Shown: positions 8,739-18,614, numbered from the stretch's first letter. The stretch: DNA of 64,000 nt from Spirosoma profusum (GCF_014699005.1 NZ_JACWZY010000006.1:248001-312000); one strand, 5' to 3'. The notes: generated by a model not told the origin, from the letters alone. Numbers and translations: made by a program.

Positions 8739-10334
8739 TTATTTCACACGGTTGGTTGACGTAGTAAGCGTCGGAAAATTGACCGGAGGTTTACGATGAT
8801 GTGTGGCCTGTTCATAAGCGTAGGTGTAGCGAATAAGCGTTGGTTCATCAAACGGGCGACCTAAAAACTGCACTCCGGCAGGAAGATTATCATACGTATA
8901 GCCCATCGGAATCGTAAAGGCGGGCTGTCCAGTATGCGGGGCAATAATCTGACTGTTATCGCCTTTATATCCTTTAAAATCACCGACTTTGGCAGGCGGA
9001 TGATTCCAGGTCGGATAGATAATTGCGCCCAGTTTGTACTTGTCCATAATTGCCACAATTGCGTTCCGAAAAGCGATACGTTTGGTATCGGTGTATGCAT
9101 CGGTACAGCGACCTGCCGCTACGTCCGGACTAACAGCGTTTTTGATGTGGTACTTCAGGTTGTTTTCGATATAAGGCGCAAATTTTCCAGAAGCCACAAG
9201 CTGCTCCAGATTTTTAACAGGCACTTTATCGCCTAACGAACTCAGATACTGGTTGATATCGTGCTGAAACAGAGAGCACCACTGATTCCGACTCAACGTA
9301 TCAAAATCGGGAATAGCTACCGGATCAATGATCTCAGCCCCAGCTTTTTTTAGATCACTGACAGCCTGATTGAACAAAGCACTTATTTGCGGGTCGGGAT
9401 TTCGTTCACTCAGGGTACGTAGCACACCAATTCGAGCGCCTTTTAACCCATCTTTCACCAAAAACCGACGATACGTAGCAGGGACTTTTCCTTTGCTGTG
9501 AATTGTTAGCGAATCGGCCGGGTCGTAGCCTGCAATAACCTCCAGCAAACGGGCGGCATCCTCAACGCTACGTGCCATTGGTCCACCCACATCGTTACGT
9601 AGATAAAGTGGTGCGATGCCGTGTCGGCTGGTCAGGCCAAGCGTCGGGCGGAAGCCCACCAGTGCATTGTGCGACGATGGCCCACGTATCGAATTACCTG
9701 TATCAGTTCCCAGACCAATTACACCAAAATTTGCGGCTACTGCTGCCGCTGTTCCGCCACTCGAACCGGCTGGTACGTGCGCCAGATTATATGGGTTCAG
9801 GGTTTCACCTGCAATGGAACTGATCGTAACCATCGGACTAAACGCCCACTCGGCCATGTTCGATTTCGCCAGCACGATGGCTCCGGCAGCTTTCAGCTTT
9901 TTTACCTGATACGCATCTTCCGAAGGGATAAACCCTTTAAATAGCGCCGAACCCGCCGTTGTCTGCAGACCGGCAGTCTGGTAGTTATCTTTTACGATGA
10001 CTGGAATGCAGTGAAATGGACGTAATGTTTTGGTTCGCTTAAACTCTGCGTCAAGCTGTTTGGCAAGCGTAATGGCTTCCGGGTTCGTGACGACGATGGC
10101 GTTCAGTTTTGTCGGTTGATCATAAGCCGCAATACGTTCCAGATAGGCTGATACCAGTTGTTCGCAGGAGCAGGTTTGGGAACGTAACGCCTGATGAATC
10201 GTGCCAATAGTGGCTTCCTGTAATGAAAATGTTTGTTGATGAGTGAGGGATGATTCGCCAATGTCCACCCGGTATCCGGATAGGAACACCAGCAGAAATA
10301 GTCCGATTAAAGAAAGCGTAGGAGAAAAACGCAT
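8739..10334 (-). CDS. Exported amidase (amidase signature family)
   Basis: A 531-aa amidase-signature hydrolase with a hydrophobic leader (MRFSPTLSLIGLFLLVFLSG), so it probably acts in the periplasm. Catalytic residues are visible: K115 in IPVIVKDNY, the cis-Ser near 191 in AGSSGGTAAAV and nucleophile S215 in GTDTGNSIRGPS. C-terminal features (AFTIPMGYTYDNLPAGVQF) match the non-GatA branch of the family. It probably cleaves a carboxamide or peptide amide. It follows the tricorn-like gene with 61 bp between them, containing a small hairpin. Confidence 0.88.
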   Translation of the reverse strand: MRFSPTLSLIGLFLLVFLSGYRVDIGESSLTHQQTFSLQEATIGTIHQALRSQTCSCEQLVSAYLERIAAYDQPTKLNAIVVTNPEAITLAKQLDAEFKRTKTLRPFHCIPVIVKDNYQTAGLQTTAGSALFKGFIPSEDAYQVKKLKAAGAIVLAKSNMAEWAFSPMVTISSIAGETLNPYNLAHVPAGSSGGTAAAVAANFGVIGLGTDTGNSIRGPSSHNALVGFRPTLGLTSRHGIAPLYLRNDVGGPMARSVEDAARLLEVIAGYDPADSLTIHSKGKVPATYRRFLVKDGLKGARIGVLRTLSERNPDPQISALFNQAVSDLKKAGAEIIDPVAIPDFDTLSRNQWCSLFQHDINQYLSSLGDKVPVKNLEQLVASGKFAPYIENNLKYHIKNAVSPDVAAGRCTDAYTDTKRIAFRNAIVAIMDKYKLGAIIYPTWNHPPAKVGDFKGYKGDNSQIIAPHTGQPAFTIPMGYTYDNLPAGVQFLGRPFDEPTLIRYTYAYEQATHHRKPPVNFPTLTTSTNRVK

Positions 10335-10362
10335 ACGTAATGAATTGAACCTATCGAAACTC

Positions 10363-10384
10363 CGGTACGTAGTGCTACGTACCG
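10363..10384. terminator. Small hairpin between tricorn-like and amidase genes
   Basis: Arms CGGTACGTA (10363-10371) and TACGTACCG (10376-10384) with a 4-nt loop. No T-tract follows on the minus strand, so it could be an intra-operon attenuator rather than a full terminator. Confidence 0.45.
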
Positions 10385-10395
10385 AAGTTCATGAC

Positions 10396-13300
10396 TTATT
10401 TCCCGCTGGTAACTTTGTTCGGTTTTGCGTCGTCCAACTGCTTAACCAATTCTTTTACTGCTACGTCCAGTTGCGTATTTTGATCGGTGTAACTTTCGCC
10501 AATTGGCCGCGATACCGGAATATCGACCGGGCGCGGAGCCAGTTCCATATTTTTGCCGGTATTGTCCGTAATTCGCGAGAAAGGCAGACGTATCGACGAA
10601 CCGTCGATGAGCTGGGCGGCCGACGTATAGATAATCCAGCCAGCTGTTGGTTCACCTACGACTTTACCGAGTTTTAGCGTTCGGTAGCCCTCGGTGAAAT
10701 CTTCGGCATCGGAAAGTGAGTGTTGATTGGTGACCAGAATCGTTGGTTTTTCCAGCGCCCGCTGACCTAATTGGGTTCGGGCAGGGGCAGAGGGTAGGCC
10801 CCGCGACGTCATGGTCATGTACCCTTTGCGGGCAAATACGTCGATGGCGTAGGCATTCACGAATCCGCCGTTGTTGTTACGTACATCGACAACTACGCCT
10901 TCCCGAGCGTGATTATCGGCATCCAGATCGATATACAACTGATTCAGCGATTCGGCCGACATATCGAACATGTGCACATATCCCAGTCGGCCGCCACTGG
11001 CCTTATTCACGTAGTCGCGCTGCTGCTGAACCCACTGTTTGTAAAGTAAGCCTTTTTCAGTAGCTGAATTTACAGGCAATACGTTGACATCTCGCGGAGT
11101 TGCCGTAGGTGCAGAAGCTATTGCGAGCGAAACCCGGTGATTAATTTTGTTGCTAAGCAGTTCTTCCAGATTCGTGCTGGCATCAATCGTTTTTCCGTCA
11201 ACGGCCAACAGATAATCGCCGGGTTTAATTGATCCGGCCAGAGCGGTCGGTCCAAGTGCAACTACCTCGGTAATAAGGAGCTTTCCGGTTGATTCATACG
11301 TAATACGGTCAAAGCGCAGGCCAAGTCTTCCTGTTGTGATGTCGATTGAGCCCTGTGGCCCCGAGACGCCTGAGTGCGAAGCATTTAATTCGCCTACCAT
11401 TAGACTTAGTAAACGCCGTAATTCGTCCGATGTACGAGCACCGGCAGCTAGCGGCTCATAGTTCTTGCGAACACCCTGCCAGTCTACGCCGTGAAATTCT
11501 GGATCGTAAAAGCCTTTATTCTGTACGTCCCAGGCCTGCCGGAACACCTGTATTTTTTCCGTCGAAAAATCGACATCCATTTCAGCTGATACGCTTAATG
11601 GTTTGGGCTCGCGTCGTTCCAGCGAAATAGATTGAATACGTCCCTGTTCCAGATAAAACACTTCTTTGCCATCGGCCGTAAACTGTGCATTACTTTTCTG
11701 ACCGGGTGTCGTAGTAAGTTGCCGGGCAATAGTACGTTCGCCATTCGAGTCATCGAGCGAATACGTGTAAAGATTCTGCCGACCGGCTACGCTGGCTACC
11801 AGCAGGAGCGTTTTTCCATCCTTACTAATGGTCTGCGCATCGACTTCAATGCCAACGGGAAGTAGGCTCAACCGTTGCCGAATACCTTCAAAAACAATCT
11901 GGGTCGCTTCTTTTCCAACTGGTTTGGCTTTGGCTGAGGTAGTAGACGTATCACGTGCAGGAGATTTCTCAGGCGTGACAGGGGCAACCGGCGTAGTGGT
12001 TGGGCGCATAGTCCGTGGAACCTCCTCGTTGAACAAATCCCGGAACTGATCTTCTTTGAATTTCGGTAAGCGTGGAACCAGATCAACGCGGGCCACCTGT
12101 GCGGTTTCGGTACGTTGGTTGGTTCCAAACAGAATGTATTTTCCGTCGGGGCTCCAGTTTACATTTCCGCCAAACGTATTGGCCAGAAAACTAACGGGTT
12201 GGCTGTCACCACCAGCCGCTGGTACGACCGATACGTTCCGAAACGTTTTAGTGCCATAAGCGGCAAAAGCCAGCCATTTGCCGTCCGGCGACCAGGCTAC
12301 TGTGCCCTGGCCAGCAAACACACCCCGACCGAGATACCCTTTGTACAGCACCCGGTCTTTTTTGGTGCTTAAATCCATCACACGCAATTCCTGCCCATTC
12401 CGCAGAAAAGCTACTTCTTTCCCATCAGGCGATACAACGGGCGCACCGTCGTCCAGTGGCGAATCGGTCAGGCGCGATTCAGTTTGGGTCGAAAAATCGT
12501 ACTGGTACAGATTCGCGGTTCCGTTACGTGTGCTGACGTACAGAAGCGTTCGGCTGTTTGGCGTCCAGGCTAACTGCGACTCCAGCGCCGGGCTGTTGCT
12601 CACCCGAATGGCGTCGCCACCATCTTTGGCCGAAGCCGCAAATACTTCACCATGAGCCGTAAACGCAACTTTTTTGCCATCAGGCGACACAGCCAGATCC
12701 CGGAACTGGGTCGATAATTTCAGGTGATCGACAGACAAACCAGAAGCCGCACCACGTAGCCGAATGGCAACTGGTGCCGCCTGTTTGCTGGCTACGTCGT
12801 ATTTCCAGATTTGAAAATCGCGCTCAAAAACAATCGCTTTGCCGTTATGGCTGATCGACGGCCAGATTACACGACCGTCTTTAAACGTAGTTAGCATGGT
12901 GGGTTGACCTTTCAGTGGTTTCGTCCAGAGATTCTGGCTTCCACTACGGTCTGACATGTAGTAAATCGACTGTCCGTCGGGGCTCCATAACGGCCATAAT
13001 TCTTTCGCTCCACTTTCTGTCAGCCGTTCGTATGAGGGCCTGTCACCTTTTTTTGTGCCGATTTTGCAGGTCCAGATTTCCGACTGGTCGAGGTGGCTGC
13101 TGCCTTTCCGCCACCACTGCGCTGCGGCAATGCCTCGCGCCGAGAAAGCCAACGTAGTACCGTCGGGGGAGGGCGTACCGAAGAATTCGCTGGCGTATCG
13201 GTCAGCCGTAACGGGCATGGGTGTTCCGCCGATTATGGGGACCCGATAAATGTCGTTCATCCCGGAAATGTCGCGACTGGTCGATTGGAAATACACCACT

Positions 13301-13683
13301 TTGCTGTCGTTCGACCAGGCCGTAAGACTCTCTCCACCATCGTCGAATGTCAGGCGACGTAGCGCCCCTGTTTCTAAAGTTAGCAAATAAATGTCGCCAT
13401 TGCCCGAACGGGTTGAGGCAAAAGCGAGGTATTTCCCATCGGGTGAGTAAAGTGGGCGCGTTTCATTATCCGCATGAGCCACCAGCAAGTGAGCTTCTCC
13501 GCCGGCTGCGGGTACTGTCCAGATATCACCACCCGAAACGAACGCAATCTCAGCGCCATCAGGCGATAGGGCTGGTTCGGCAAAAGCGAATTTGGGCGTA
13601 GGCGTATCCGACTGCGCCTGAATGCCTTGCGAACTGCCGAGGCCAAGCAGGAGTAAAAGTGTTACGTGTTTAAAGGTATTCAT
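10396..13683 (-). CDS. Tricorn-like S41 family peptidase with beta-propeller
   Basis: A 1095-aa exported protease with a signal peptide ending GIQAQ. Residues 30-640 hold repeated PD40/WD40-like blades (SPDGKEVAFLRNG, SPDGKYLAFAST). A helical C1 segment is near 700-760, then a PDZ-like domain near 780-850 (SIKPGDYLLAVDGKTID) and an S41 catalytic domain to the end. The nucleophile is probably S991 in HSLSDAED, matching the Ser-Asp of tricorn. The VVVDVRNNNGG turn precedes it. Tricorn proteins degrade oligopeptides; this exported version probably acts in the periplasm. Neighbouring exported peptidase and amidase genes fit a peptide-scavenging role (inference). Confidence 0.9.
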   Translation of the reverse strand: MNTFKHVTLLLLLGLGSSQGIQAQSDTPTPKFAFAEPALSPDGAEIAFVSGGDIWTVPAAGGEAHLLVAHADNETRPLYSPDGKYLAFASTRSGNGDIYLLTLETGALRRLTFDDGGESLTAWSNDSKVVYFQSTSRDISGMNDIYRVPIIGGTPMPVTADRYASEFFGTPSPDGTTLAFSARGIAAAQWWRKGSSHLDQSEIWTCKIGTKKGDRPSYERLTESGAKELWPLWSPDGQSIYYMSDRSGSQNLWTKPLKGQPTMLTTFKDGRVIWPSISHNGKAIVFERDFQIWKYDVASKQAAPVAIRLRGAASGLSVDHLKLSTQFRDLAVSPDGKKVAFTAHGEVFAASAKDGGDAIRVSNSPALESQLAWTPNSRTLLYVSTRNGTANLYQYDFSTQTESRLTDSPLDDGAPVVSPDGKEVAFLRNGQELRVMDLSTKKDRVLYKGYLGRGVFAGQGTVAWSPDGKWLAFAAYGTKTFRNVSVVPAAGGDSQPVSFLANTFGGNVNWSPDGKYILFGTNQRTETAQVARVDLVPRLPKFKEDQFRDLFNEEVPRTMRPTTTPVAPVTPEKSPARDTSTTSAKAKPVGKEATQIVFEGIRQRLSLLPVGIEVDAQTISKDGKTLLLVASVAGRQNLYTYSLDDSNGERTIARQLTTTPGQKSNAQFTADGKEVFYLEQGRIQSISLERREPKPLSVSAEMDVDFSTEKIQVFRQAWDVQNKGFYDPEFHGVDWQGVRKNYEPLAAGARTSDELRRLLSLMVGELNASHSGVSGPQGSIDITTGRLGLRFDRITYESTGKLLITEVVALGPTALAGSIKPGDYLLAVDGKTIDASTNLEELLSNKINHRVSLAIASAPTATPRDVNVLPVNSATEKGLLYKQWVQQQRDYVNKASGGRLGYVHMFDMSAESLNQLYIDLDADNHAREGVVVDVRNNNGGFVNAYAIDVFARKGYMTMTSRGLPSAPARTQLGQRALEKPTILVTNQHSLSDAEDFTEGYRTLKLGKVVGEPTAGWIIYTSAAQLIDGSSIRLPFSRITDNTGKNMELAPRPVDIPVSRPIGESYTDQNTQLDVAVKELVKQLDDAKPNKVTSGK

Positions 13684-13727
13684 ACAGAGGAGGGTTTGTT
13701 ACGTTGTAGGTTGATGATATGGGTTAG

Positions 13728-13823
13728 TTTTTTTGTCATTCTGACGAAGGAAGAATCCTAACATCTCCTGACACTATAGTAAGGATACGTTAAGATTCTT
13801 CCTTCGTCAGAATGACAAAAAAA
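13728..13823. repeat. Long inverted repeat with T/A-tract ends
   Basis: 35-bp arms (13728-13762 and 13789-13823) with one mismatch. The outer edges are T7 and A7, so either strand ends in a T-tract. The core is CATTCTGACGAAGGAAGAAT. It sits between the susD stop and the tricorn-like start, both read leftwards, and so serves as the susD terminator on the minus strand. Looks like a mobile extragenic repeat. Confidence 0.8.
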
Positions 13824-13927
13824 AGCATTTGGGCGGCTGTGTCACAAATGTAAACTGGCAAACTACATTGTGCATACAACTTACTAAATCAATCACAATG
13901 TATCAATCACTGATTCAATGGAGTAGA

Positions 13928-15325
13928 CTAATAGCCGCTATTCTGCTTGATAGACTGGTTTGCGTCCAGTTCAGATTGCGGAATAGGTGCTACCCGTCGC
14001 GAATCAGTTGCCGGAATCGAACGGGCAGCGCTTGGGTACTGGTCGTTACGTTTCAAATCGAGACCTAGCCTATTGAGGTCGTTGAAACGGTCGCCTTCGA
14101 ACGCCAGCTCCTTCCGCCGTTCGGTAATAATGTCGCTGATGAGCCCATCGCCAGTTGAGCTATAGCCTTTGAACGATGGGTCCCGCCGTTGGGCAACCTG
14201 ATTCAAAAGTGTCAGTGCATCAGTGGCTTTACCGGTACGTGCCGATGCTTCAGCCGCAATGAGAATAACATCAGCGTATCGAAGTATTTTGATGTCGTCT
14301 TTCTCGCTGGTATTCTGTACGTTCTGGTATTTATTCACGATTAGTGCATCAACACCAGCGCGCTTGCCTTTAACAATCAGGGCCTTACGAGCATCGGTGT
14401 CGGTATATAAATTGTACAGATCGTTGGTAGCCAGACCATCGCCGTAGCCGCTCTGGTTATACATATTGGCCAATGCATCGAAACCAGCATTGTTCACCCC
14501 ATCGGCTGATATTTCAAAAATGGTCTCCAGTTTCGTTGTCACTGGCGTCGGATTGTTCCAGTATGCGTTCAGGTTAGCAGCCGTTGCGAGCGTATAACCC
14601 CCGTTCGTGATGACGTCCTGAGCCGCCGTCAGCGCATTCGCATAATCCTGCTGATACAGATATACTTTAGCCTGCAAAGCCCGCGCTACGTACTTGGTTA
14701 CGAGCGACGAATTTTTGGAGATCGTTAGCAAAGGCATAGCGTCGGTAAGGTCTTTCTGGATTTGTGCATAGACCTCCTTCACCGTGTTACGTGCCGGGCG
14801 CAGGTTTACGTCATACGTCATCACGAGTGGAACTCCCGGACCATTCTGGTCGACGGCATATGGCTTGGCAAACATCCTGACCATTTCCCAGTTCATCAAC
14901 GCCCGAACCGTCAGCGCTTCGCCTTTAAACTGGTTTATGGTCGCCTTCCCGGTTAACGTAGCATTGATGATGTTGTTGGCGCGTAGAATAACCGCATAAG
15001 CCTGCGTCCAGGTATTTAACAGGTCGGCGTTTTGCGCGTTAACCTGGTATGTGTTCTGTGTGATGTAACGACCTGAATTTGAGGAGGAAATGTAGACGTT
15101 ATCTGCCAGTAGATCACCAACGAAGGGAACCGTACGGCCATACAGGAAAGAACTGCGAAGCCCCGAATACATCCCGTTGACAGCCGAACCCATGTCGTTC
15201 TCGTTGGTAAGCGCGCTGTTGACCGGTAAACTGTCGTAGGGTTTTACATCGAGGAAGCTACTCTGGCAACTACCAAGCCAAAACAGGCTGCTCAGAAGCG
15301 CAAGACTGATTTTAGTATTTTTCAT
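13928..15325 (-). CDS. SusD/RagB family nutrient-binding lipoprotein
   Basis: A 465-aa surface lipoprotein. The start at 15325 gives MKNTKISLALLSSLFWLGSC, a lipoprotein signal peptide with lipidated Cys at residue 20. A longer in-frame ATG at 15382 would bury the signal peptide and overlap susC. The helical TPR-like SusD fold follows, with the family C-terminal hallmark ITERRKELAFEGDRFNDLNRLG. SusD proteins cap the SusC barrel and bind the imported ligand. It begins 25 nt after the susC stop, clearly in one operon. Ligand unknown; no glycoside hydrolase is adjacent. Confidence 0.93.
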   Translation of the reverse strand: MKNTKISLALLSSLFWLGSCQSSFLDVKPYDSLPVNSALTNENDMGSAVNGMYSGLRSSFLYGRTVPFVGDLLADNVYISSSNSGRYITQNTYQVNAQNADLLNTWTQAYAVILRANNIINATLTGKATINQFKGEALTVRALMNWEMVRMFAKPYAVDQNGPGVPLVMTYDVNLRPARNTVKEVYAQIQKDLTDAMPLLTISKNSSLVTKYVARALQAKVYLYQQDYANALTAAQDVITNGGYTLATAANLNAYWNNPTPVTTKLETIFEISADGVNNAGFDALANMYNQSGYGDGLATNDLYNLYTDTDARKALIVKGKRAGVDALIVNKYQNVQNTSEKDDIKILRYADVILIAAEASARTGKATDALTLLNQVAQRRDPSFKGYSSTGDGLISDIITERRKELAFEGDRFNDLNRLGLDLKRNDQYPSAARSIPATDSRRVAPIPQSELDANQSIKQNSGY

Positions 15326-15350
15326 GATTTTGATGCGATGGAGAAGGTGA

Positions 15351-18300
15351 TTAGAAACCAATATTGATGCCCGCATTGACAATTTTGCTGATGAACGGAT
15401 TCAAATCCTGCTGGCTATTGATCGATAATTCCGGATCGTTTGGCAAGTCTTTATCGAAAGTAAACAGGAACAGATTGGTCCCCCGAACGTAAAGCTGAAC
15501 CTGATTCAGTTTGGCTTTGCTAATGAGCGCCTGTGGAAGCGAGTAAGACAACGTAACGGCCCGCAATCGGATGAAATCAGCTTTATACAGAAAACGCGTG
15601 GATGCCTGATAGGAACCGTTATTGCCGTTGTAAACGTATTTCGGTACGTTAGTAACATCGCCCGGTTTCTGCCAGCGGTCGAGCTGGCGTACCTGCTTGT
15701 TATACTGCGGATTAAAGCCATCGCTGAAATAGTAATTGACCCAGCCGTCCCGCATGTAATTGCCGAAATTGTAGCTAAACTGAGCGTCAAGCGTAATACC
15801 TTTGAACGACAACGTAGTACCGAACCCGCCAATCAGTTTGGGCGATGCGCTCTTGTAAACGATACGTTGCGCTTCGTTGTAATTAGTCGTTGTGCTACGG
15901 TCGAGTGTACCATCGGCATTGGCTATGTTTTTATACCAGAGTGGGTTTCCGTTTTGTGGATCGACACCGGCCCATTCACGCATGTAGTATGACTGAAAAT
16001 CAAGCCCTTCCCGCCGGATAAACTGACCATCCAGAATATCCTGACCGGCGTATAACTGCGTAATCTGGTTCTTATTAATGGCTGCGTTTGCGTTCACATT
16101 CCAGGCGATAGCGCCTTGTATTGGGTTCGCACTGACACTAAATTCCCAGCCCTTATTGACCATCGATCCCACGTTATCCAGAATGGTGCTGAAGCCCGAC
16201 GTACGCGAAAGTGGTACGTTCAGGAGCAACTGACTGGTTGTCCGGTTATAGTAATCAACCGTTACGTTAAGCCGATTGCCCATTAGACTGGCGTCGATAC
16301 CGACGTTGAAAGGTTTGTTCAATTCCCAGGTTAAATCGGCGTTTCCGACGTTATTTGGAATGCTGCCGGGAGCCTGATTATAGTTGTTTCCAAAGCCATA
16401 CGTTGCTTGCCACTGGTAGTTGCTGATGGCAGCGTTTCCGTTCACGCCATACGATGCCCGAAGTTTAAGCGCCGATAACGTAGCGGTTTTCGGGAAGAAA
16501 GCTTCTTCGTTGATATTCCAGGATGCGCCAACCGAGTAAAAATTACCGTAGCGGTTATTAATCCCGAATCGTGACGAACCATCGCGCCGGAAACTGCCTG
16601 TAAGGTTATATTTTTTCTTATAGTCGAATAGTACGTTTGAAATCAGCGACGTAAAGGAATAATCGGAACCGGTCTGGCTGGCCAGGGTTGGTGTTGCCGC
16701 TACTACTAACGATGTTAGATCGGGCGAATTGGGGAACGTAGTACCGGTCGTCGAAATGAAATAACCGTTCGATTTCTGAGCTTCGTAGCCAACTTTCAGG
16801 TCGGCGTAAAAATCCTGTGCGCCGTTCAGATTAAATCGATATTCTGCCAGATTCGTCCAGGTCCAGTTAAAATAGCGGGTGTAATAAGCGCTGGCCGAAC
16901 CTTTGGCAGTGTAACCGTCGCCAAAATTTGGATCACGGTACCGATATTCTTCTAACATGGAGAAATCGACACCATACTGACTGCTCAGTGTCAGGTTTTT
17001 AAGCGGACGATACTCAACTCGTGCCGTACCGATACCCCGAACGTTCTGATAGTCGCGTCGGTTTAAATTGGCTTCCGCAATGGCATTGTAAACGCCACCA
17101 TTCGGAAAATCGGTAAGCGACAGATTAATGCTTCCATCGGCGTTGTACGGATTCTGAGTGGGACGTAGCAAAAACGCTGCGTAAATCGGGTTGGCGAAGA
17201 AACTGGAGTTCGATGGCGTATTCTGATACACCGAACCGATGTTCATGCCCAGCCGGAACGACAGTTTTTCGCTGGCGTTGTGCTGTAAATTAAGATTGGC
17301 AGTATAGCGTTTGAAATTTGACCCAATGGTAGTTGCTAACTGCCGATAGTACCCGCCTGAAATATTAAACGTGGTTTTGTTGTTGCCGCCCGATGCCGAA
17401 ATATTGTACTGCTGTTGGCTTCCCCGCCGTGTCAACTCATCGAACCAGTTGGTTTCGGGATTACTGGCGCCATAGGTCGTTACTATCTGGTCAATCTGCG
17501 CTTGTGTGTAATTCGCATTAACCAGGCCTTCGCGGGTCAGGTTAATGTACTGCTCTTTGTTTAATGGTTTGGCAATGTCTGGAATTACCGCGTCGGTATA
17601 ACCGGTTTCGGCATTTACCTGAAAGCGCGTCGGGCCCGATTTGCCCCGTTTTGTGGTAATCAGGATAACGCCGTTGGCGGCTCGTGAGCCATAAATGGAG
17701 GATGAAGCAGCATCTTTCAAGACCGTTACGTCCTCAATATCGTTGGGGTTGATACCCGCCAGTGCATTTGATGTAGTGGTAATACGTGACAAATCGCCAG
17801 AGTTGATCGGTACGCCATCCACTACGTAGAGTGGGTCAGCACCGGCCGTAATTGAGCCAATACCCCGAATCCGGATTTGTGTATTGGCCCCCGGCTGACC
17901 GGTCGACACGGCTTGCAGGCCCGGAACTTTCCCCTGTAACATATCCGAAAGGGTGGGCAACGATGCTTTGGTCAAATCGGCTCCTTTTACCGACGTCTGT
18001 GCACCCGTAATGGTTCGGCGGTCCTGCGTGCCGTAGGCAACCACCGCTACTTCGCTCAACATGCCAACCGCTTCCACCAACACTACATCAACCATAGAGC
18101 GTGCTCCCAGTACTACCTCCTGCGAGGTGAACGCAATCGACGAAAAAACCAGCGTTGTTTTGCCCGAAACCGGTACTGAGATGCTGTATTTACCTGTGGC
18201 ATCGGCGGTAGCTCCTCGTGATGTTCCTTTCACAGTTACGGTGGAGCCGGGTAGCGCACTGCCATCTTCTAAGGAAGTTATGCGCCCTGTTATGATACGT

Positions 18301-18368
18301 TCCTGAGCATGTAGAGTAGTTATACTCATTAGCATGAGCAAATACCCTAAAAGTAATTTTTTAGTCAT
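15351..18368 (-). CDS. SusC/RagA family TonB-linked outer-membrane transporter
   Basis: A 1005-aa TonB-dependent transporter. Order: signal peptide (MTKKLLLGYLLMLMSITTLHAQ), carboxypeptidase-regulatory-like domain (about 24-105), plug domain (about 115-225, with GQPGANTQIRIRGIGS and the DAASSSIYGSRAANGVILITT signature), then the large beta-barrel to the end (GINIGF). The ATG at 18368 is chosen because it starts the signal peptide; an upstream ATG at 18443 adds 25 unrelated residues across an operator-like site. It imports a ligand captured by the partner SusD at 13928-15325. The gene lies just downstream of an Lrp/AsnC regulator gene. Confidence 0.94.
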   Translation of the reverse strand: MTKKLLLGYLLMLMSITTLHAQERIITGRITSLEDGSALPGSTVTVKGTSRGATADATGKYSISVPVSGKTTLVFSSIAFTSQEVVLGARSMVDVVLVEAVGMLSEVAVVAYGTQDRRTITGAQTSVKGADLTKASLPTLSDMLQGKVPGLQAVSTGQPGANTQIRIRGIGSITAGADPLYVVDGVPINSGDLSRITTTSNALAGINPNDIEDVTVLKDAASSSIYGSRAANGVILITTKRGKSGPTRFQVNAETGYTDAVIPDIAKPLNKEQYINLTREGLVNANYTQAQIDQIVTTYGASNPETNWFDELTRRGSQQQYNISASGGNNKTTFNISGGYYRQLATTIGSNFKRYTANLNLQHNASEKLSFRLGMNIGSVYQNTPSNSSFFANPIYAAFLLRPTQNPYNADGSINLSLTDFPNGGVYNAIAEANLNRRDYQNVRGIGTARVEYRPLKNLTLSSQYGVDFSMLEEYRYRDPNFGDGYTAKGSASAYYTRYFNWTWTNLAEYRFNLNGAQDFYADLKVGYEAQKSNGYFISTTGTTFPNSPDLTSLVVAATPTLASQTGSDYSFTSLISNVLFDYKKKYNLTGSFRRDGSSRFGINNRYGNFYSVGASWNINEEAFFPKTATLSALKLRASYGVNGNAAISNYQWQATYGFGNNYNQAPGSIPNNVGNADLTWELNKPFNVGIDASLMGNRLNVTVDYYNRTTSQLLLNVPLSRTSGFSTILDNVGSMVNKGWEFSVSANPIQGAIAWNVNANAAINKNQITQLYAGQDILDGQFIRREGLDFQSYYMREWAGVDPQNGNPLWYKNIANADGTLDRSTTTNYNEAQRIVYKSASPKLIGGFGTTLSFKGITLDAQFSYNFGNYMRDGWVNYYFSDGFNPQYNKQVRQLDRWQKPGDVTNVPKYVYNGNNGSYQASTRFLYKADFIRLRAVTLSYSLPQALISKAKLNQVQLYVRGTNLFLFTFDKDLPNDPELSINSQQDLNPFISKIVNAGINIGF

Positions 18369-18423
18369 GAGGAAAGTGTATGTAAAATTTGTGAATAAGA
18401 CAGAAACCGGAATAACGTTATGC

Positions 18424-18470
18424 CTTTTTTGCAGAAAAGACAATCATATTCCGTCTTTTTTGCAGAAAAT
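18424..18470. promoter_or_regulatory. Two near-palindromic operator candidates upstream of susC
   Basis: CTTTTTTGCAGAAAAG at 18424-18439 and CTTTTTTGCAGAAAAT at 18455-18470 share 15 bases, and the first pairs in 7 of 8 positions with its own reverse complement. Their centres are 31 bp apart, about three helical turns. They lie 55-100 bp before the susC ATG and downstream of the Lrp/AsnC gene. Confidence 0.6.
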
Positions 18471-18535
18471 AGAATAAAAACTAATAATATGACTAAAAAA
18501 TATATTGAAAATGATAAAAAAGATTTTTGCCAAAG

Positions 18536-18591
18536 AAAAACCCTATTATTCAGTATTAGACTAAAGTCTAATACTGAATAATAGGGTTTTT
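18536..18591 (-). terminator. Terminator of the Lrp/AsnC gene, perfect 27-bp hairpin
   Basis: Arms at 18536-18562 and 18565-18591 are perfect with a 2-nt loop. Both outer ends are homopolymeric (A5 and T5), so it can terminate on either strand. It lies 24 bp beyond the stop at 18615. Confidence 0.88.
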
Positions 18592-18614
18592 AAGTAATAT
18601 TATTCTGAAACGTA

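Noticed and set aside
8739-10334. A second gatA
   Set aside because: It has a signal peptide and lacks the GatA-specific LKPTYGRVSR region, so it is a general exported amidase.
18369-18443. N-terminal extension of the first SusC protein
   Set aside because: It would precede the signal peptide and overlap the operator-like sites.
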